From the NCBI GenBank assembly GCA_965230225.1, contig CBDDKM010000006.1, positions 124,001-188,000 of the forward strand: a DNA stretch of 64,000 bases, in the 5' to 3' direction. Each line of letters begins with the position of its first letter. Position 1 is the stretch's first letter. The stretch comes from CALSMU01 sp965230225. Its GTDB lineage: Bacteria > Bacteroidota > Bacteroidia > Flavobacteriales_D > Parvicellaceae. The notes below the pieces were generated by a model that was given only the letters and a program-made list of their open reading frames with translations, searched no databases and was not told the DNA's origin. The translations under genes were made by a program, and so were the position numbers. This document shows positions 60,186-64,000 of the stretch, piece by piece.

Positions 60186-60686
60186 ATGGCTACAATATTG
60201 GAAACAGATCGACTGAGGTTAAGAGAATTTGAATTGAACGATGCAGAGGACATGTGGAAGTTGAATGAAGATGAGGAAGTAATCAGGTACACAGGAGACC
60301 CACCATTTGAGTCCGTTGATTCTGCCAGAGAGTTTTTAGAGAATTATCCGGATTATCGCCACAATGGATATGGTAGATGGGCTGTGTTAAAAAAAGGTAG
60401 CGGAGAATTTATTGGTTGGTGTGGCTTGAAATTAAATGAAGAGGGGTACATAGACATTGGGTTTCGTTTTTTCAAAAAAGAATGGGGTAAGGGATATGCA
60501 ACAGAAGCTGCCCAGGCATGTTTGGATTATGGCTTTAATAAGTTAGGGATGAAGGAAATCATTGGAAGAGCTGCCAGAAAAAACATCGCATCATTAAAAG
60601 TGCTGGAAAAACTGGGGATGGAATTTTGGAAAGAGGATGGCTGTAAAGGGATCGAGGATTCATTGTACTATAAAGTTAGACGTTAG
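60186..60686 (+). CDS. GNAT N-acetyltransferase (RimJ/RimL type)
   Basis: This 166-residue protein has the GNAT pattern: ETDRLRLREFELNDAEDMWKL, WCGLKLNEEGYIDIGFRFFKKEWGKGYATEA (acetyl-CoA loop, Gly-rich) and GRAARKNIASLKVLEKLGMEFW. The RimJ/RimL subfamily acetylates N-termini of ribosomal proteins or small amines. Substrate unknown. It is monocistronic. Confidence 0.88.
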   Translation: MATILETDRLRLREFELNDAEDMWKLNEDEEVIRYTGDPPFESVDSAREFLENYPDYRHNGYGRWAVLKKGSGEFIGWCGLKLNEEGYIDIGFRFFKKEWGKGYATEAAQACLDYGFNKLGMKEIIGRAARKNIASLKVLEKLGMEFWKEDGCKGIEDSLYYKVRR

Positions 60687-60764
60687 ACAAAAGATGAAAG
60701 ACAAAAGACTTTTGAATTGAAACCTCCTTTCTTGCGAAAGTGAGGTGTCACTCTGGAGTTGAAT

Positions 60765-60895
60765 ACCTTCTTTCCCGCGAAAGCGGGAAACTTATGAAGT
60801 TAGAACTTTACCTAATGAGTTTCCCGATCAAGTCGAGAAAGTAGGTTTCCAATTGTTGGATGACACCCCGTATCCACGGGAAAAGACGTTACTAG
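60765..60895. repeat. REP-like composite palindromic repeat, copy 2
   Basis: It contains TTTCCCGCGAAAGCGGGAAA followed by ACTTATGAAGTTAGA, in the same order as copy 1, and ends with CCCCGTATCCACGGGAAAAGACGTT, similar to the end of copy 1. The stretch 60687-61052 (366 bp) holds this repeat and a terminator but no gene. Confidence 0.65.
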
Positions 60896-60901
60896 AAACA
60901 A

Positions 60902-60931
60902 AAAATCCTTTCCAGAACAGGAAAGGATTTT
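60902..60931 (+). terminator. Terminator in the GNAT-downstream region
   Basis: AAAATCCTTTCC and GGAAAGGATTTT form a perfect 12-bp stem with a 6-nt loop (AGAACA). It is some 215 bp after the GNAT stop, so the transcript would carry the repeat in its 3' end. Confidence 0.8.
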
Positions 60932-61052
60932 CTATTCGTATGTACCTGTATTGGTTAAGTTATGTCGCTAAATAACAGTTTGTTATCATGATATGAGTCA
61001 TTGTTTGAACAGTGATCCCTAGTTAATTTAGCAAGTGTAAAGACAAGGGGAA

Positions 61053-61556
61053 ATGAAGCTTAAATCAATTATTATTACTACATCATTACTCGTATTTTCT
61101 ATGTTGTCCTTCGCTCAGGAGATGGATAGAAGAGCTGCTAATTCTATTTATGGAGGGTTGGTTGGTAATGGACTGGTGTTATCTATAGATTATCATAGAA
61201 TTTTAGTGGAGAGCGATCAATTCTTTATTGATGCTAATATTGGAATAGGAACTCATTTATTAGGGATGAATCTTCCACATGGAATAAACTTTAATTACGG
61301 TAAGAAACATCATCTGGAAATCGGATTTGGAGGAACTTATATAACTTCTGAGTGGATGGGGAGTACAACAAATAATTATGTATACTATCCTTTATTGGGG
61401 TATAGATTACAGGAACCCAAGGGAGGTTTTTCTTTGAGGGTTTACGCGAACCCGATTTTTTATTATGGAACTGAGAATGACGATAGTGGTGTTGCTAAAC
61501 CCTCAACTTTGAAAATTGCTCCGTGGGGAGGTGTTGGGTTAGGTGTGGCATTCTAA
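61053..61556 (+). CDS. Small outer-membrane-like exported protein
   Basis: This 167-residue protein has a signal peptide (MKLKSIIITTSLLVFSMLSFAQ) and alternating strands with Gly and aromatic residues (FFIDANIGIGTHLLGMN, HHLEIGFGGTYITSEWMG, FSLRVYANPIFYYG, WGGVGLGVAF). This is compatible with an 8-stranded outer-membrane barrel. The C-terminal Phe is usual for such proteins. No family is recognised. A terminator built on a repeated palindrome follows. Confidence 0.6.
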   Translation: MKLKSIIITTSLLVFSMLSFAQEMDRRAANSIYGGLVGNGLVLSIDYHRILVESDQFFIDANIGIGTHLLGMNLPHGINFNYGKKHHLEIGFGGTYITSEWMGSTTNNYVYYPLLGYRLQEPKGGFSLRVYANPIFYYGTENDDSGVAKPSTLKIAPWGGVGLGVAF

Positions 61557-61595
61557 TGATTTATATTTTACAAGCGATTAGATCGTTTCAAAACA

Positions 61596-61655
61596 AAAAA
61601 GCCTTTCCTCCCGATGCTCCCGATAGTTATCGGGACGGGACAGGAAAGGCTTTTT
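61596..61655. terminator. Bidirectional terminator built around a REP-like palindrome
   Basis: Outer arms AAAAAGCCTTTCCT and AGGAAAGGCTTTTT enclose the 31-bp element (61609-61639) that is also found, inverted, at 53810-53840. The element adds CCCGATAGTTATCGGG pairing at the tip. It lies between convergent genes. Confidence 0.75.
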
Positions 61656-61675
61656 CTATATACGTATGTCTGTGT

Positions 61676-62500
61676 TTATTGTCTCATCATAAGCACTCCT
61701 CCAAGAACTGAACTTTGTCTTGGGTTCATGATCATTACCGGTATTTTTTGGCTATTCATGATCAACTCTTGTTCATAATTAGCTCCAAGTAATCCGGTTC
61801 CTAAAATGGAATTCTTTTGCATGTTCATAATGGCAATTAGTTCAGCTTCTTTTTCCAATGCAATAGTTAGTGTATCGTCATTGAAGTTTTTACCGCTACT
61901 GATTTTAACACCGTACTTGATTCCTTCTTTGTCCAGGTGTTTTTTCATGAACTTAAGGTTATTCATGCTCTTAGTTTTAAGAGTAGGATCGCTTTCTTCC
62001 CTGTAGATGAAATAGATCACCGACTTAAAGTATTTAGCAAGTGCTGCAACCGCCTGAATCTTTTGTTTACTTTCGAAATGGAAGCTGGTTGGAACAAGAA
62101 TTCTCTTGTAACCAGTTGGTAGGGGAGTATCCTTTTGTACAATAACGTAAGGAACCTCACTATTGGTAACCAGTTTTAAAGCATTAGACCCCATTACCTT
62201 TTGCATTCCGGTAGCTCCGTGTGTCCCCATAAAAATGATCTCCACTGATAACTCCTTTGCAATTTGAGGAATGTCTTTAAAATCACCCACTCGTACAATG
62301 TTTTCAATTTCTGCAGTGGTGTCAATCTTTGCCACTTGAGCAGTAAGTTGAGTTTTAGCATCTCCAAGCTCTTTATTCGACTTACACATGTGCACAAGAT
62401 ATACTCTTGCCTGAGATTGTTCTGCAGTGTGAACAGCGTGCTTTAGAGCAGTATCTGCTGCTTCTGAAAAATCTGTTGGTACGAGAATGAATGTATCCAT
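61676..62500 (-). CDS. Universal stress protein, two tandem UspA domains
   Basis: This 274-residue protein has two UspA domains (about 3-140 and 150-270). The first keeps the ATP-binding motif G-2x-G-9x-GS in GTHGATGMQKVMGSNALK, and DFSEAADTALKHAVHTAEQ at the start. The second (KRILVPTSFHFESKQKIQ) has lost it (MNMQKNSILGTGLLGA). Tandem Usp proteins are general stress factors of Bacteroidota, often induced by nutrient or redox stress. It lies 40 bp downstream of the adenylate cyclase gene. Confidence 0.88.
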   Translation of the reverse strand: MDTFILVPTDFSEAADTALKHAVHTAEQSQARVYLVHMCKSNKELGDAKTQLTAQVAKIDTTAEIENIVRVGDFKDIPQIAKELSVEIIFMGTHGATGMQKVMGSNALKLVTNSEVPYVIVQKDTPLPTGYKRILVPTSFHFESKQKIQAVAALAKYFKSVIYFIYREESDPTLKTKSMNNLKFMKKHLDKEGIKYGVKISSGKNFNDDTLTIALEKEAELIAIMNMQKNSILGTGLLGANYEQELIMNSQKIPVMIMNPRQSSVLGGVLMMRQ

Positions 62501-62540
62501 AGTTTTGAAATTTGTTTAAAAATAATAATTCTAATTAAAT

Positions 62541-63998
62541 CTAAGTATTGGACTCATCTTCGATGAAATACATGTCTATTTCACCTTTGTTTTTGGCATA
62601 CACCTTACCTCTATATGAGGTTTGGAACTTACCTTTTACAATTTGATATGTGGAATCCGAAATGTTTACCTTGCTAATTTCCCCAGAGGATTCCATCCTT
62701 GAAGCTACGTTTACAGCGTCTCCCCAAATGTCGTAAGCAAACTTTCTTATTCCCACTACACCTGCTACCACAGGGCCAGAGTTCACACCAATTCTGATGT
62801 TCCATTTCGGTTCTCCCTCTGGAAGAGATGCGTTAAACTTTTCCACATAATCACGCATCTCTAATGCTGTTTTTACTGCATTTTCCGCATGACTAGGATC
62901 GTGATCAGGCAATCCGGCTGCACACATATATGCATCTCCAATGGTCTTAATTCTGTTTAATCCATTTCGCTCAACAATAAGATCGAACTCCAGGAAGATA
63001 TCATCCAGTTTTTCCACCAATTGTACCGGGGTAAGTTTTTCGGAAATCTTGGTGAATCCTGAAAAATCAGTGAAAATAATACTGATCATATCAAAATGAC
63101 GAGGAGGAGATTTCCCTTTTTCTTTTAGTTCTTCTGCAACAGTGATGGGTAAAATGTTAAGCAATAATGACTCTGACTTTTCTTTCTCTGCCTGAATTAA
63201 AATACGCTGTTGATCAATTTTCTTTTTCTTCTTACGGACGTTGAGGTAGAAGATGATGATAAGAACGATGATGGCTAAGAGACCTAATAAATAATAGATT
63301 AAGCTTCTTACATAAGCTTGTCTTTCTTTTAGTTGAAGGGCTAATACCTCGTTGTTTTTCTTTTCCAGTAAAAGGCTTTCCTCCTTTTTCTGGGTTTCCA
63401 TTTTTTCTAGTTGAAGAGCAAGTTCCTGCTTGGCTCTTTGTTCGTCCAGCATTCTGATCTGATTCTCCTGCTCCTGAATAGCCAATAAGTTCTCAAACTC
63501 CTTAATTTTTAATTGTTGAGTAATTAGCTTTTGTTGATTCAATAAAGAATCCGCTTCGAAACGTTTAAGGTCTGCCTCAAATCTTTTCATTCGCTCATCA
63601 TTGGCAGCTCTTTCTGCTTGAAGTCGCTTAATTTCCAGATCTTTCATTTCCTCACTTACAAAGTGCAAGTGAACTTCTTCTTCTGTTCTGTCCAAAAACA
63701 TTTGCTGCAACTCAATTTCATTTTGCTTTCTGTTCTTAATGGACTCTAACGAATCTTTTATTTCCAGGTGGCGGTTCATGCTTGCCAAAGCATCTTCGTA
63801 TTCAAATAACCCCTGGTTGATGAGAGATTGAGTGTAGTAACTGGATTGATACACATCTCCAATTAAGTGTTTTTTAGACAATTTAATGGACTCTTCATTG
63901 TATCGTAATGCGTTGTGGAAATCAGCTTGTTGGTAATACGTAAGTGCAAGGAAGTCTAATAAATAGGCTTCGTTATAATGATTGTTGTTTTCGGAGTA
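62541..63998 (-). CDS. TPR-coiled-coil-membrane adenylate cyclase (N-terminus outside window)
   Basis: The frame is open to the window end and reads as TPR helices (ALTYYQQADFHNALRYNEES), so the TTG at 63881 is not the start. About 485 residues are visible: TPR units, a long coiled coil rich in Glu/Gln/Leu, a membrane segment (SLIYYLLGLLAIIVLIIIFYL), a second coiled coil, and the class III cyclase domain. Metal-binding Asp residues are in IIFTDFSGFT and IGDAYMC. The specificity residues are Lys in IKTIGDAY and Asp in AYDIWGDAVN, with Asn/Arg in VNVASRM, the set seen in adenylate rather than guanylate cyclases. It should make cAMP in response to an external signal sensed by the TPRs. Confidence 0.87.
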   Translation of the reverse strand, partial: YSENNNHYNEAYLLDFLALTYYQQADFHNALRYNEESIKLSKKHLIGDVYQSSYYTQSLINQGLFEYEDALASMNRHLEIKDSLESIKNRKQNEIELQQMFLDRTEEEVHLHFVSEEMKDLEIKRLQAERAANDERMKRFEADLKRFEADSLLNQQKLITQQLKIKEFENLLAIQEQENQIRMLDEQRAKQELALQLEKMETQKKEESLLLEKKNNEVLALQLKERQAYVRSLIYYLLGLLAIIVLIIIFYLNVRKKKKKIDQQRILIQAEKEKSESLLLNILPITVAEELKEKGKSPPRHFDMISIIFTDFSGFTKISEKLTPVQLVEKLDDIFLEFDLIVERNGLNRIKTIGDAYMCAAGLPDHDPSHAENAVKTALEMRDYVEKFNASLPEGEPKWNIRIGVNSGPVVAGVVGIRKFAYDIWGDAVNVASRMESSGEISKVNISDSTYQIVKGKFQTSYRGKVYAKNKGEIDMYFIEDESNT

Positions 63999-64000
63999 AA

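Noticed and set aside
61523..61711. 62-residue open frame overlapping an exported-protein gene end
   Set aside because: It reads through the terminator palindrome and the end of the universal stress gene; chance frame.
1..64000. CRISPR arrays, rRNA genes, insertion sequences or prophage
   Set aside because: No regularly spaced direct repeats, no rRNA sequence, and no transposase, integrase or phage structural gene were recognised on either strand.

Overview
The window is a chromosome segment of a low-GC Bacteroidota, most likely a marine-type member of Flavobacteriales. The clues are lipoproteins and T9SS type A sorting tails (YPNP motifs), a bacillithiol gene (bshB1), promoters of the form TAnnTTTG, almost no Shine-Dalgarno sequences, and RHS, SusC/FecA-like and imelysin families of Bacteroidota type. 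Both ends cut genes: an RHS gene at base 1 and a TPR/adenylate cyclase gene at base 64000.

Layout. 1-7076: the end of an RHS shell gene, followed by four tandem paralogous genes. Each of the four has a signal peptide, a shared beta-rich domain, an RHS-associated core and a different C-terminal tip. 7166-11183: a lipoprotein, two secreted unknowns, a STAS-like protein and a small exported protein. 11358-17216: a probable iron-uptake operon (DUF4856 lipoprotein, imelysin-like lipoprotein, TonB-dependent receptor, membrane fatty acid hydroxylase) behind a palindrome that covers a promoter. 17239-20462 (minus): a SiaC/SiaB/SpoIIE-phosphatase partner switch, then an XRE regulator and a lone receiver. 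21785-28530: Omp28-like lipoprotein; the thrA-thrB-thrC operon (minus) with a 33-codon Thr-rich leader peptide and attenuator; a TlpA-like T9SS cargo. 28874-33000: methyltransferase, cold-shock protein, Crp/Fnr-like regulator placed directly behind the csp terminator, DinB-like protein, and two cell-wall hydrolases. 33059-38574: secreted protein, serine hydrolase, bshB1, coiled-coil lipoprotein, clpS, M48 peptidase and tRNA-Arg(ACG). 38622-39180 holds degenerate repeats. 40180-45137 is a molybdenum locus: modABC (+) converges on a minus-strand operon of two molybdenum-storage-protein (MoSto) subunits and an apparent ECF transporter T-S fusion. 45185-53271: secreted proteins, a DUF2490 protein, uracil-DNA glycosylase-like protein, divergent oxyR/dps, and a GHL/CBM9 pair. 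53427-64000: small TPR-like protein, GH2 beta-galactosidase coupled to a kinase-M23-aminotransferase fusion, GNAT, REP-like repeats, a two-domain universal stress protein, and the adenylate cyclase.

The strongest candidates for undescribed systems are the split RHS gene with its signal-peptide-bearing tip cassettes, and the MoSto/ECF-fusion operon facing modABC. Smaller regulatory finds are the thr attenuator, the csp terminator abutting a regulator gene, and several promoters so close to ATG that leaderless transcripts are expected. Bases and positions were read by eye, so short motif coordinates may be off by a base or two.
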